Made by a program: the position numbers and the translations under genes. A DNA stretch of 32,053 nucleotides from contig SHYT01000007.1 of assembly GCA_009692665.1 (NCBI GenBank), forward strand, positions 1-32,053, in the 5' to 3' direction. A model generated the notes under the pieces. That model saw nothing but the letters and a program-made list of their open reading frames with translations. It searched no databases and had not been told where the DNA came from. This DNA comes from Dehalococcoidia bacterium. Lineage in GTDB: Bacteria > Chloroflexota > Dehalococcoidia > Lucifugimonadales > SHYT01. This document shows, one piece after another, positions 1 through 7,636 of the stretch (within the stretch, counting starts at the first letter, position 1; the number at the start of each line of letters is the position of its first letter).

Positions 1-129
1 CCGGCACGATGGGCAGCGCTGTGGCTCGTTGGTGTAGCCCTTTTGCTGGAAGAACTCCTGCTCGCTGGCTGTGAACCCAAACGTCTGTCCACAATCGCGG
101 CAGGTAAGAGTCTTATCTTGAAACGCCAT
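1..129 (-). CDS. Zinc-ribbon domain protein, 3' end outside window
   Basis: The first 43 codons are visible; the C-terminus lies beyond the left edge. The start ATG at 129 is preceded by a near-perfect ribosome binding site (AAGGAGGT about 6 bases upstream). Cysteines at residues 10, 13, 39 and 42 form two CxxC knuckles in the arrangement of the short probable zinc-ribbon domain (zf-trcl type) found at the N-terminus of small proteins in Chloroflexota and other phyla, with the typical stretch between the knuckles ending KGYTNEPQRCPSC. Zinc binding is inferred from these cysteines; the cellular role of the family is unknown, though nucleic-acid or protein contact is usual for such ribbons. An extended -10 promoter lies about 100 bases upstream, so it is probably transcribed on its own. 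Family assignment is fairly secure, function is not. Confidence 0.8.
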   Translation of the reverse strand, partial: MAFQDKTLTCRDCGQTFGFTASEQEFFQQKGYTNEPQRCPSCR

Positions 130-229
130 CGGTGACCTCCTTTCTTGAAGATGTTGGTGAAGGCCGGCCACCGATGTGTAGGGTCGCACGTTGTGCGGTA
201 CCAAACGGAGCGGATTACACCACGGCGTT

Positions 230-238
230 ATTATACCA
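230..238 (-). promoter_or_regulatory. Extended -10 promoter for the zinc-ribbon gene
   Basis: Read on the minus strand, a perfect TATAAT (235 to 230) is preceded by TGG, giving an extended -10 (TGnTATAAT). No good -35 hexamer is seen 17 bases upstream, which is usual for extended -10 promoters. It would start transcription near 222 and leave a leader of about 90 bases before the ATG at 129. Confidence 0.5.
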
Positions 239-349
239 CACCATATCCCGTACCCCCGCTTGCGGCCACCGATAACCAGTCGTTGCCATCTGGGGGAGGT
301 GCCTTTGAAGTGAAGGCTTGTATGCTGTACAGCGCGCTCTCACCATTGG

Positions 350-391
350 CTAGTCTTAGTAGACTAGTTAAAGGGTCACAAAAGGGTCACA
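350..391. repeat. 7-bp hairpin followed by tandem 11-bp repeat, possible operator
   Basis: CTAGTCT (350-356) and AGACTAG (361-367) form a perfect 7-bp stem around the loop TAGT. Directly after it AAAGGGTCACA occurs twice in tandem (370-380 and 381-391). The block lies 118 bases upstream of the lipoprotein start. Tandem sites one helical turn apart are typical of regulator binding, but no regulator is identified. Confidence 0.4.
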
Positions 392-509
392 ATGCCAGAC
401 ACTCGTAGTCCGATGCCGTTTTCCAGAGTGAGGCGGTGCAGAAGAGCGACGGGGCCACAGTAAGGGACCCCAAGCGTACCCAAGCATACAAGGAGCGGGA
501 GACAAAACT

Positions 510-2612
510 ATGAAGGTACCTATGAAACGCAGCATTCTTTTCTTGTCGGCCATCATAACGGCCCTAGCGGTAGTCCTCATGGCGTGTTCCTCAACGCAAT
601 CCACATCCTCCACGGGGGCGCCGGCGCCGGCCACGGGGACAGCGGGCACGGGAAAGGCTGTCTTCGTGATGTCTGATGCGGCGGCGGACATGGGTACGGT
701 GACGAGCGTGCAGGTGACGGTTGACGGCCTGCGCGTCCACAGCACCGGCGGCGCATGGACGATTGTCGCCGTGAACTCGCAAACGTACGACTTGCTGGCG
801 CTGCGGTCGCAGAATAGCGCCAAGCTCCTTGCAGACGCCACATTGAACGTCGGCTCCTATGACCAGATGGAGCTCAGCATCGCCAAGGCGTCCGTGGTGG
901 ACAGCAAGGGCATGCACGAGGCGGTGCTGCCCAGCGGAAAGCTCCAGATCAAGGGCGATCTGGACGTGAAATCCGGCGCCACGGCTACGGTAAACTTTGA
1001 CTTCCTGGCTGACCAGTCGCTCCACCTCACCGGCGAGGGGCGGTACATCCTGGCGCCGATTGTGAAGGTGGAAGCCAGGTCGAGCGCGGACGCGCAGGTG
1101 CAGTCAGATGGGTTCGTGAAAATTTCCGGCGGCTCGACAACTGCCGACACAACTGTGGGCATGGACGTTGAGGGCAACGTAGACGCAGGGCTGCGCATCA
1201 GCCCGGACGCGGTGCTGAGCATCTCGGCCTCCGGCAAAATCGTCCAGCCCAAGGGCCAAGCGCTGGCCGTGGGCGTGGTTAAGGCTGTGGACACGGCGAA
1301 TGGGACCGTGACATTGACCACCAAGAGCGGCAACGACATGACCCTGCACATCGCGTCCAACAGCACGCTCAAGGCCAAACGCTCATCCGTGGACGCCAAG
1401 AGCCTCTCTACGAATGTGGGTACAGAAGCAGCGGTTGAGTACAACACGGAGACCAAGGCTATTGCGCAGCTCGTGGCTGACACGGATGCGAAGGCGCGCG
1501 CAGACGTGGGCTCGCGGCTCAGCCTAAGCGGCAGCGTCAAGTCGGTGGATAACGCCATGGGGACCGTGGTCATTGTCACCGATAGCGGCACAACTGTGAC
1601 CGTCACGGTGGATAACGGCAGCAAGGTGCAGCTTGATGGGCTCGCCTCAAACTTGCTCAGGCTGAATTCCAAGCCCGGCGCACGGGTGTACATGGAGTAC
1701 AACCCAAACGGCAACATAGTGCGCAATCTGTCCGCTGAAGGACACTCCATTGCCGTGACCAGCGGGTGGCTGAAGGCGCTGGACATTGGCAAGAGCACCC
1801 TGACGCTGGACGTGGGCGGCAGGGACCTGACGCTCAGCGCCACGTCGTCCAGCAGGCTGCTGGTGAACGGCTCAATTGCGCCGCTGGCATCGCTCAAGGG
1901 CATGATTGGCTCGCGGGTCACCGTCGCCTACGGGCAGGACTCCAAGGCACTGGCCAGCTTGGACGCCACCGGCTCCGCCAGCACGCCTCCCGCAACAAAC
2001 GCGGGCGCATCCGTGAACGTGGGCAGCGCCACTGTTGGCGTGGGCGCCGGTGGGAACGCCAGTGTGACGCCGGTAGCGCCGGCGGCGCCGGGAAGCCAGC
2101 GGCAGGTCTCCGGGTCCGCCTCTGCGTCCTCCAGGACAAAGATATCCGGCACGCTAAAGACTGCTAGCCTGGCAAACAACACGCTGACGGTGACGACGGC
2201 GGGCGGGCTTGATATCACGCTGAAGGTGGCCGACAATTCTGGCATGACGCTGAACGGCTCGCCCGTGAGCCTCGCCACGCTGTCCAATAATACAGGCTCG
2301 GTGGTGGAGGGGGAGTTCAACCCGGAGACCAGCACGGTACTGACGGTGGACGCCAAGCCAAAGGTGCAGTTCCCGCCTGGCACTATCCTGCGGGCAACAG
2401 GCACTTTCAGGGAGGTGAACACCATCAGAGGCACCGTCGCGGTAAACGTGGATGGGGCCGACATTATCCTGCTCATCACGCAGCAATCTGTGATTACCGT
2501 GGGCGGAAACGTGACGAACATGCTGGTGCTCTCCACCGTCCCAGTCGGGAAGGCAGCGGCCATTAAGTATAGGGCGGACACGAAGGAACTCGGGTCACTA
2601 ACTGTCCAGTAA
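510..2612 (+). CDS. Secreted lipoprotein: DUF4382-like domain plus five ~75-aa beta repeats
   Basis: This 700-residue protein begins with a lipoprotein signal: basic MKRS, a hydrophobic run, and the lipobox LMAC with Cys26 as the lipidation site, followed by a Ser/Thr/Gly/Pro linker to about residue 47. Residues 48-190 resemble the DUF4382 domain (GKAVFVMSDAAADMG start, then VTVDGLRVH). From about 250 to the end, five related units can be aligned (about 250-323, 335-409, 413-487, 543-617, 625-700). Each has the pattern G.v..vd...gT.tl....g..., then v.lNG, then G..v...y....k....l, like DUF5666 repeats. Units three and four are separated by a Gly/Ala/Ser/Pro-rich linker (488-542). It should be anchored outside the cytoplasmic membrane; ligand and role are unknown. 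The start at 510 is backed by GGGAG 8 bases upstream; ATG 522 would also keep the signal. Confidence 0.85.
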   Translation: MKVPMKRSILFLSAIITALAVVLMACSSTQSTSSTGAPAPATGTAGTGKAVFVMSDAAADMGTVTSVQVTVDGLRVHSTGGAWTIVAVNSQTYDLLALRSQNSAKLLADATLNVGSYDQMELSIAKASVVDSKGMHEAVLPSGKLQIKGDLDVKSGATATVNFDFLADQSLHLTGEGRYILAPIVKVEARSSADAQVQSDGFVKISGGSTTADTTVGMDVEGNVDAGLRISPDAVLSISASGKIVQPKGQALAVGVVKAVDTANGTVTLTTKSGNDMTLHIASNSTLKAKRSSVDAKSLSTNVGTEAAVEYNTETKAIAQLVADTDAKARADVGSRLSLSGSVKSVDNAMGTVVIVTDSGTTVTVTVDNGSKVQLDGLASNLLRLNSKPGARVYMEYNPNGNIVRNLSAEGHSIAVTSGWLKALDIGKSTLTLDVGGRDLTLSATSSSRLLVNGSIAPLASLKGMIGSRVTVAYGQDSKALASLDATGSASTPPATNAGASVNVGSATVGVGAGGNASVTPVAPAAPGSQRQVSGSASASSRTKISGTLKTASLANNTLTVTTAGGLDITLKVADNSGMTLNGSPVSLATLSNNTGSVVEGEFNPETSTVLTVDAKPKVQFPPGTILRATGTFREVNTIRGTVAVNVDGADIILLITQQSVITVGGNVTNMLVLSTVPVGKAAAIKYRADTKELGSLTVQ

Positions 2613-2841
2613 CTGACAGGGCGCGCGCACTGCCGCGGCATCCCCGCCCAGCATACAGGGCAGGCTTGGCGAGGTCCTTTCCCCTCGCTGAACTGGCCCC
2701 CTCGTTTGGTATGTCTTACATGTCCATAGCTGCCGACGAAAACCTTTCGCGTCTCCACTGCGTTTGACTTTGGTGCGAGTATTTTACGGTTATCCTTTGA
2801 AAGCTTTGCCGCTGCCGCCGTCTTCGAGGACGGTTTCGTCT

Positions 2842-3129
2842 TCACGCTTCTCCATTCGTGATAATGGATGCCTTCACCTGTTCTACCGGCAAGTTCGTGC
2901 GCTTGACCACGCTGTCTAGGTAGTCCTATGCGATCGTGCCCAGCGCCACGGGGGCACGTGTGCCGTACTTGCCAGTCAGTTGCTTACTGACCGCTGCGGC
3001 AGCCTCTTCGTCCACGACACTGAGCAACTGCACCCGCGCGCTCAGCTTCTCCGCCATATGCGTCACTACCGAGACTACCGACTCTGCGAGAGTAGACCCG
3101 TCCAGAGGAACCACAATGCGCTTGTACAC
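2842..3129 (-). pseudogene. Universal stress protein (UspA) remnant with amber stop, C-terminal half missing
   Basis: The gene starts at GTG 3129 with GGAG 7 bases upstream. The first 67 codons encode a clear Usp N-terminus (VYKRIVVPLDGSTLAESV, the first strand and nucleotide-binding loop). A TAG at 2926-2928 follows GTIA; beyond it the same frame still reads like Usp (DYLDSVVKRTNLPVEQVK, the helix usually written YL..v...l), so a CAG-to-TAG change is the simplest history. A TGA follows at 2842-2844, and the ATP-binding G-x2-G-x9-G(S/T) part of the fold is not found in any frame downstream. Usp proteins are usually about 140-150 residues, so even readthrough would not give a whole domain. It lies 126 bases downstream of the PAS-LuxR gene in the same direction and may once have been its co-transcribed target. 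Confidence 0.75.
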
Positions 3130-3254
3130 TTTCGTTCTCCTTTCCACATCGGAACAGTCAAAGAGTACAAACGGCGCAGAAGGCTGACATGATGCAAATG
3201 CATCATCTTCGGTGAACCAGGACAAAGCGGAGAGCCAGGAGGGGGAAGGAAAGC

Positions 3255-3914
3255 TTAGGAGGGTAGGCCCTTATGCGATGCGTACGCAACGGCGTCCAGC
3301 CGCGTGTGCACACCTAGCTTGGACAGAATGCTCTGGATATGGTTCCGCACTGTCGTCACGGAGACCACGAGCTTGGACGCAAGCTCTGCTGTGCCAAGGC
3401 CCTGGCCCATCAACTGGAGGATCTCTTTTTCTCTGGGTGTGAGCGTGAAGGAAGCGCCATAATTGGCGGCATCTATTTCACCGGTGTCGGGCGGAAGCGC
3501 GGGCAGGAACTGGGCAACAGTAGTGTGTTCATTGTCCTGGTGGCCAATCTCATAAAAGATGTGAATGAGCGCACCAGCGCCATGCACCGCGGACGGCACC
3601 AGCACGTACGTGACAGATAGCCAATGCAGCTTGCCGTCCTTGGCGAATGCGGGCACTTTCTGTGTCTGGGGAATGCGTCCGCCACGGGCCACCTGGATGG
3701 AATAGCAGTCGCGAATGCAAATAGCGGGGCCGACGTTTACTGCGTTGGGCCTTGCCATGATCCGGTGGCACTGCTGTCCAATCACCTCGATCACTTCCCA
3801 GCCGAGGATATTTTCGGCGGTGGCGTTCCAGAGGAATACGCGCTACTCAAGGTCAACGCCGTACACACCGTCCGGCGAGGCTGCGAGAATATCCAGTACA
3901 TCCTGGCTTTGCAT
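3255..3914 (-). pseudogene. PAS-LuxR transcriptional regulator interrupted by in-frame TAG
   Basis: From ATG 3914 (AAGGAG 4 bases upstream) the frame encodes 219 codons interrupted only by TAG at codon 24 (3845-3843). Before the stop it reads MQSQDVLDILAASPDGVYGV, and right after it RVFLWNATAENILGW, together the classic first strands of a PAS sensor domain; a Gln at the stop (CAG to TAG) would fit. The PAS domain runs to about residue 140 and the C-terminus (about 156-215) is a LuxR/GerE helix-turn-helix (LTPREKEILQLMGQGLGTAE, then VSVTTVRNHIQSILSKL). Regulators of this kind respond to a small ligand or redox signal and bind promoter DNA. A shortened product could start at GTG 3794 (179 residues), losing part of the PAS domain but keeping the DNA-binding domain. 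Whether the gene is dead or reinitiates cannot be told from sequence. Confidence 0.75.
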
Positions 3915-4205
3915 GACGCTCCTTGGCCGCCCCAATGGCACCACAGCCGTGTTCAAACACCGGCTTGCTGCGGCGCTGCACCACGACCGGTAACAAGATG
4001 TCCGCTATTAAGGGGATTGCGCCAAGTAAATAATGACCCTCTCTCTTTTTATCCGGCTTCGTCTAGATTCTCAACCGCTCCGAACGATCCATAGCGGCGT
4101 GCTTTCGCCCGTCCGCATGCCAGGAGTAGTTTGACCCGCCTTTGGTATCGGGATACGATGCATCGGCGATATCTCTGTGTGTGCATACCCGGGTGCGGAG
4201 ACCCA

Positions 4206-5663
4206 ATGAAGCAGACGATCTCCAAGGACTTGTTCTTGCACGCGGCAGTCTGCCCAACCCTAGGCTGGCGGCTTCGCGCCGACCTGCCGGGCGACCGTGC
4301 GACGTCCGCACCTGTCACACCGGGCGAGCAATTCTGGATGGAGCAGGGTGCGGAAATTGGCCGGATGGCCCGCGGCCTGTTCCCCAGCGGCGTGCTCGTG
4401 TCCTCGCGTAATGTGGCCGACGCTGCCGCCCAGACGCAGCAGTATATGCAGAGTGGTGGGCCGCACGTTCTGTTTGAAGCTGCGTTCGTAGTAGATGAGT
4501 ACGCGGCCAAAGCGGACGTTCTCATCAGACAGGGAGATACCTGGCGCCTTATTGAGGTCAAGTCGAGCGTCAATCCCCGGCCGGAGCTGGTTGACGACCT
4601 TGCGTACACCTTGCTGGTGTTGAGTAAAGCGGGCCTCACCATATCCAGTGCGTCGTTGCTGCTCGTCTCAAAAGACTACAGGTTTGGCATGGAGGACGCA
4701 AAGCTCTTTGTTGAGCATGATTGCACGAAAGAAGCGCAGGCCCGCGCAGGAGAGTTCCAGGCCTTCTGGGACTCAGTGCGCAGCGCCACCCGTGCGACTA
4801 GTATGCCCGCGCCTGCGTTGATACCTGCGTGCAAGGGATGTGTGATTTTCTCTGACTGCCTCGGCAAGGGTATCGATCACCATATACTCGAAATCCCCCG
4901 GCTGGGCGCGAAAAAAGTGGACGAGCTTAAAGGCTTGGGTGTCTATCGGATAGAGCAGATCCCACAGACTTTTGACCTGACGCCCATTCAGGCGCGCGTC
5001 AGGCAGGCGGTCATCACGGGGCAGCCCTGGGTTGGGCCAGACCTGAAGCAGCGCCTGCGCGGTATTGTATGGCCCGCTCATTACCTTGATTTTGAAACAA
5101 TGTCCACCGCACTGCCGCTGTACCCGGGAACAGCTCCGTATACGCAAATCCCCGTCCAATACTCCATCGACAGGTGTACGGCAGTCGGCGAGATAGTGTC
5201 GCACGCGGAGTACATAGGCAATCCCATGCACGACAACCGCCGGGACCTGGCCCAGCGATTGATTCATGACCTGCAAGGACGAGGGAGCATCGTGGCCTAT
5301 TCCACGTTTGAGAAGACCACAATCAATGGGCTTGCGGCGTTATTTCCTGACTTGGCCGGAGAGTTGAGCGCCCTCACGCAGCGCATATTCGATCTGGAGG
5401 CTGTGTTGAGGGAAAGCTACTATCACCCTGCTTTCCACGGCAAGACATCCGTGAAGTCCACGCTCCCGGCGCTTCTTCCCGGTATGTCGTATGCCACGCT
5501 GAACATCAAAGACGGCGGTTCGGCCAGCGCGACCTTTGCGTACATGGCCCAGGGGCGCTACACAAGCCAGCAGATAGAGAGCCTCAAAAAAGACTTGCTT
5601 GCCTACTGCGGGCAGGATACGCTTGCAATGGTCAAACTCCACCAGCGGCTCGTAGCAGCGTAA
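4206..5663 (+). CDS. Cas4/RecB-like nuclease fused to DEDD exonuclease-like (DUF2779) domain
   Basis: I start this 485-residue protein at ATG 4206 (GGAG 5 bases upstream); the 25 extra codons upstream have no support. Residues 1-220 form a PD-(D/E)xK nuclease module: Asp104 in AKADVLI, then Glu117-Val-Lys119 in IEVKSS. One Cys at 16 and three at 209, 212 and 218 (CKGCVIFSDC) match the four-Cys iron-sulfur staple of Cas4 and AddB. Residues 290-480 look like an RNase H-fold exonuclease: LDFET (Asp295, Glu297) as motif I, IVAYSTFEK as motif II and YCGQDTLAM (Asp471) as motif III, matching DUF2779 proteins. Between them lies a short helix-hairpin-like stretch (LGAKKVDELKGLGVYRIEQI). Two nuclease modules suggest DNA end processing or repair, possibly defence; there are no cas genes nearby. 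The family role is uncharacterised. Confidence 0.8.
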   Translation: MKQTISKDLFLHAAVCPTLGWRLRADLPGDRATSAPVTPGEQFWMEQGAEIGRMARGLFPSGVLVSSRNVADAAAQTQQYMQSGGPHVLFEAAFVVDEYAAKADVLIRQGDTWRLIEVKSSVNPRPELVDDLAYTLLVLSKAGLTISSASLLLVSKDYRFGMEDAKLFVEHDCTKEAQARAGEFQAFWDSVRSATRATSMPAPALIPACKGCVIFSDCLGKGIDHHILEIPRLGAKKVDELKGLGVYRIEQIPQTFDLTPIQARVRQAVITGQPWVGPDLKQRLRGIVWPAHYLDFETMSTALPLYPGTAPYTQIPVQYSIDRCTAVGEIVSHAEYIGNPMHDNRRDLAQRLIHDLQGRGSIVAYSTFEKTTINGLAALFPDLAGELSALTQRIFDLEAVLRESYYHPAFHGKTSVKSTLPALLPGMSYATLNIKDGGSASATFAYMAQGRYTSQQIESLKKDLLAYCGQDTLAMVKLHQRLVAA

Positions 5664-5726
5664 CGCTTCGTTGTCCTGCAAATAATTTCCGAGTCGGCAA
5701 GAGTAGGATAAATATCCGTGCCTATT

Positions 5727-5752
5727 CTCCCCTTCCTTTTAGGGAAGGGGAG
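5727..5752. repeat. 10-bp perfect hairpin, terminator or dispersed intergenic element
   Basis: CTCCCCTTCC (5727-5736) and GGAAGGGGAG (5743-5752) pair perfectly around a six-base loop, 64 bases after the nuclease stop codon. The following AGAGGGGTTAGGTGGGG resembles short dispersed intergenic elements I know from several bacterial phyla. No T-run follows, so a role as terminator is uncertain. Confidence 0.5.
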
Positions 5753-5841
5753 CTAGAGGGGTTAGGTGGGGCAGGGCGGATGGGCCACCTCGCGCCATTA
5801 GGAAGCAGCACGTTCTCACGCATATCGAAAGGAGAACCCGA

Positions 5842-6939
5842 ATGACAACAGCCAATCGCTTGCGGGTAGGGCTCATTGGGGCCGCTGGCAGGTGGGGGCC
5901 TTCCGCGCACATCCCCGCTATTCAGGGGCTCCCGGACACGGAGCTTTACGCCGTTTGCACTGCCCATGAGGAGACAGCCAGGGCAGCGGCGCAAAAATAC
6001 AGCGTGGAGCTTGCGTACCACGACGACAAGATGATGGATGCGAACCCGCGGGTGGAGGCAGTTGCCGTTGTGGTGCGGGTGCCGGCCCACTACACCTTGA
6101 CCAAGAACGCTTTGCAGGCGGGCAAGCACGTCTTCTGTGAGTGGCCTCTGGGGGCCAACTTAAAGGAGACAGAGGAGCTGGCGGCGCTGGCGCGGAAAAT
6201 GAACGTCCGCACAGTCGTTGGTTTGCAGCGGCAGGCATCGCCGGTGTACCTGCGGTTGAAGGAGCTGGTCGCCGAGGGGTACGTCGGCAAGGTGCTCTCG
6301 GTGAACATGATGCAGATGAGCAGCGGAGTCACGACGCGGACATCGGACCGGACCTGGCAGCGCGACGTGGCGCTGGGCGCGAATACCTTGACCATCTCGT
6401 TCGGCCATTCCATTGATGCGCTGTGCATGGTGGTGGGTGAGATCACGGAGGTGTCGGGCATCGTCAGCACGCAGGTGCCGCAGTGGTACGAGACGGATAC
6501 GAAGCGGTACGTGGACGTGACCGCGCCCGACAACGTGATGATCAGCGGCAGGCTTGAGGGCGGCGCGGTAGTCAACGCGTACGTTGGTGTGCACCCGTAC
6601 CACGACAGCGGCTACAAGATGGAAATCTATGGGACCAACGGGACTCTCGTGGTGACCGGCAGCGGCGCTACCGGGGGCCCGCTGCGCATCATGGGCGGGC
6701 GCAAAGACGACAAGCAAGTGCAGGAGCTCCCCGTACCGGAGCGCCTGACGTGGGTGCCGCAAGCGGTGCGGAACGCCGGCAACGCCTACGACGTGGGCCA
6801 GCTATGGGCCAATTTCGCCAAGGCAATCCGCTCAGGTAGCAACGTTGGGCCGGATTTTGACTACGCAGTGCGGCGGCACCGGCTGCTCGACGCCGTCATG
6901 CGCGCCTCCCAAACCGGAGCGCGTCAGCGCGTTGGCTAG
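5842..6939 (+). CDS. Gfo/Idh/MocA family NAD(P)-dependent oxidoreductase
   Basis: A 365-residue protein of the usual length for the family, with a good ribosome binding site (AAAGGAGA 7 bases before ATG). The N-terminal Rossmann domain starts VGLIGAAGRWGPSAHIPAI (residues 9-27), followed by YAVCTAHEETARAAAQKY. The normally invariant EKP motif reads CEWPLG (residues 99-104), with Trp101 in place of the Lys that contacts substrate and cofactor. The C-terminal alpha/beta domain (about 125-340) holds GGAVVNAYVGVHPY and the typical end DAVMRASQTGARQRV. Members oxidise or reduce sugars, inositols and related polyols; the EWP variant occurs in a subset of the family and in Gal80-like proteins, so catalysis may differ. 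The gene stands alone between a hairpin upstream and a strong hairpin downstream. Substrate unknown. Confidence 0.85.
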   Translation: MTTANRLRVGLIGAAGRWGPSAHIPAIQGLPDTELYAVCTAHEETARAAAQKYSVELAYHDDKMMDANPRVEAVAVVVRVPAHYTLTKNALQAGKHVFCEWPLGANLKETEELAALARKMNVRTVVGLQRQASPVYLRLKELVAEGYVGKVLSVNMMQMSSGVTTRTSDRTWQRDVALGANTLTISFGHSIDALCMVVGEITEVSGIVSTQVPQWYETDTKRYVDVTAPDNVMISGRLEGGAVVNAYVGVHPYHDSGYKMEIYGTNGTLVVTGSGATGGPLRIMGGRKDDKQVQELPVPERLTWVPQAVRNAGNAYDVGQLWANFAKAIRSGSNVGPDFDYAVRRHRLLDAVMRASQTGARQRVG

Positions 6940-7432
6940 GGCCGCAAGCGGAGCGCATTAAAATTGCAGAGCATTCCCCAGCAACGTGTAGGGGCACAGC
7001 CCCTACACGTTTGTGTCACCCAACAATTGCTTCACCCGCACTGCGGCGGTATGCTTGCCATAGGGCCGCCAACCAGCACGGAAGGCCATCCCTGCTCATG
7101 GTTTGGCTTTCCACGCCCCAAAAGACAATGTTTCTCAAAATCTCAAAAAACAAAGGAACAAACCATCCGCCACATCATCACCACAGTATTCGTTCTGGAA
7201 CAAATAGAGGCAGAGGTATGGCGAGGGCCGTCGCAGACCACGAGCGTCGTAGACCCTGAGTGTTACCCGACTGCCAACAGTAAGGGTGTTACCCGACATG
7301 GCCACAGGTGGGGCGCAGTCGAAGGGGAGCCGAGTGGCTGGTTTGGCTTGCTTCACGTCCCGCCGTAGAAGCATAAAACTCGGAGGCGCTATGGCTACTC
7401 AATACCTGTCGCCGAACTCGCCTCGCAAACCT
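6940..7432. other. Non-coding stretch with hairpin and three related 12-mers
   Basis: No open frame here has both a start signal and protein-like content. The stretch holds the hairpin at 6983-7011 and three copies of GTGTYACCCRAC (7013-7024 as GTGTCACCCAAC; 7260-7271 and 7286-7297 as GTGTTACCCGAC). It could be the scar of a mobile element, but no transposase fragment is recognisable. Confidence 0.45.
6983..7011 (+). terminator. 13-bp perfect hairpin after the oxidoreductase gene
   Basis: AACGTGTAGGGGC (6983-6995) and GCCCCTACACGTT (6999-7011) pair perfectly around ACA, 44 bases after the TAG stop. The downstream sequence is TTGTG rather than a long T-run, so termination would be imperfect. 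The core GTAGGGGC also appears near 12863 and 17344, so it may belong to a dispersed element. Confidence 0.55.
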
Positions 7433-7618
7433 TTACATAAAGTATGCGCGCTGCGCCCAGGTATTGTGCGACGTACTCAGCATGTGGTCCTTTGCGGCCC
7501 AGTTGTGACAAGATGCTTGCATCCTCGTAATGGCGCACAGAAATACGCCGGAAATCGCCAAGCCCATTTGGCCAAAGCGGGGCGTGTAGTGTTTGCCGCT
7601 GGAGCAGTACCAGAGCAC
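7433..7618 (-). pseudogene. Possible decayed copy of the small CxxC zinc-knuckle gene at the right edge
   Basis: On the minus strand the segment CHNWAAKDHML matches CRNWVAMDHVL of the intact partial gene at 31876-32053, and the upstream bases also match patchily, including an LGD..RR segment in another frame (LGDFRR here, LGDELRR there). In the copy the paired cysteines are lost and the similarity switches frame, as expected of a frameshifted, eroded paralogue. I see no ribosome binding site. The similarity was judged by eye over about 50 codons, so the call is tentative. Confidence 0.4.
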
Positions 7619-7636
7619 CGGAGCGCTAAAGTGGGA

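Larger units (their letters stand above)
130..509. other. Divergent intergenic region, no gene seen
   Basis: 380 bases separate the leftward zinc-ribbon gene from the rightward lipoprotein gene. It holds the extended -10 promoter of the former, a short hairpin at 350-367 and a tandem 11-base repeat at 370-391. The open frame at 145-408 has no ribosome binding site and no recognisable protein, so I leave it out. Confidence 0.6.

Noticed and set aside
857-1921. 354-codon minus-strand frame inside the lipoprotein gene
   Set aside because: Antisense shadow: Ser/Thr/Val-rich composition follows from the complementary Gly/Ala/Thr-rich coding strand, and there is no ribosome binding site.
1928-2845. 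305-codon frame on the minus strand
   Set aside because: It lies mostly antisense to the repeat lipoprotein, whose codon structure and domains explain the openness; its own residues match no domain pattern.
2926-3914. TAG as a sense codon (Gln or pyrrolysine) in this organism
   Set aside because: TAG ends intact genes at 6939, 12844 and 26345, the usp frame also has a TGA and lacks its C-terminal half, and no suppressor tRNA is visible in the window.
4206-5663. CRISPR-associated Cas4 locus
   Set aside because: No repeat array or other cas gene is present, and the fusion with a DEDD-type domain differs from genuine Cas4.
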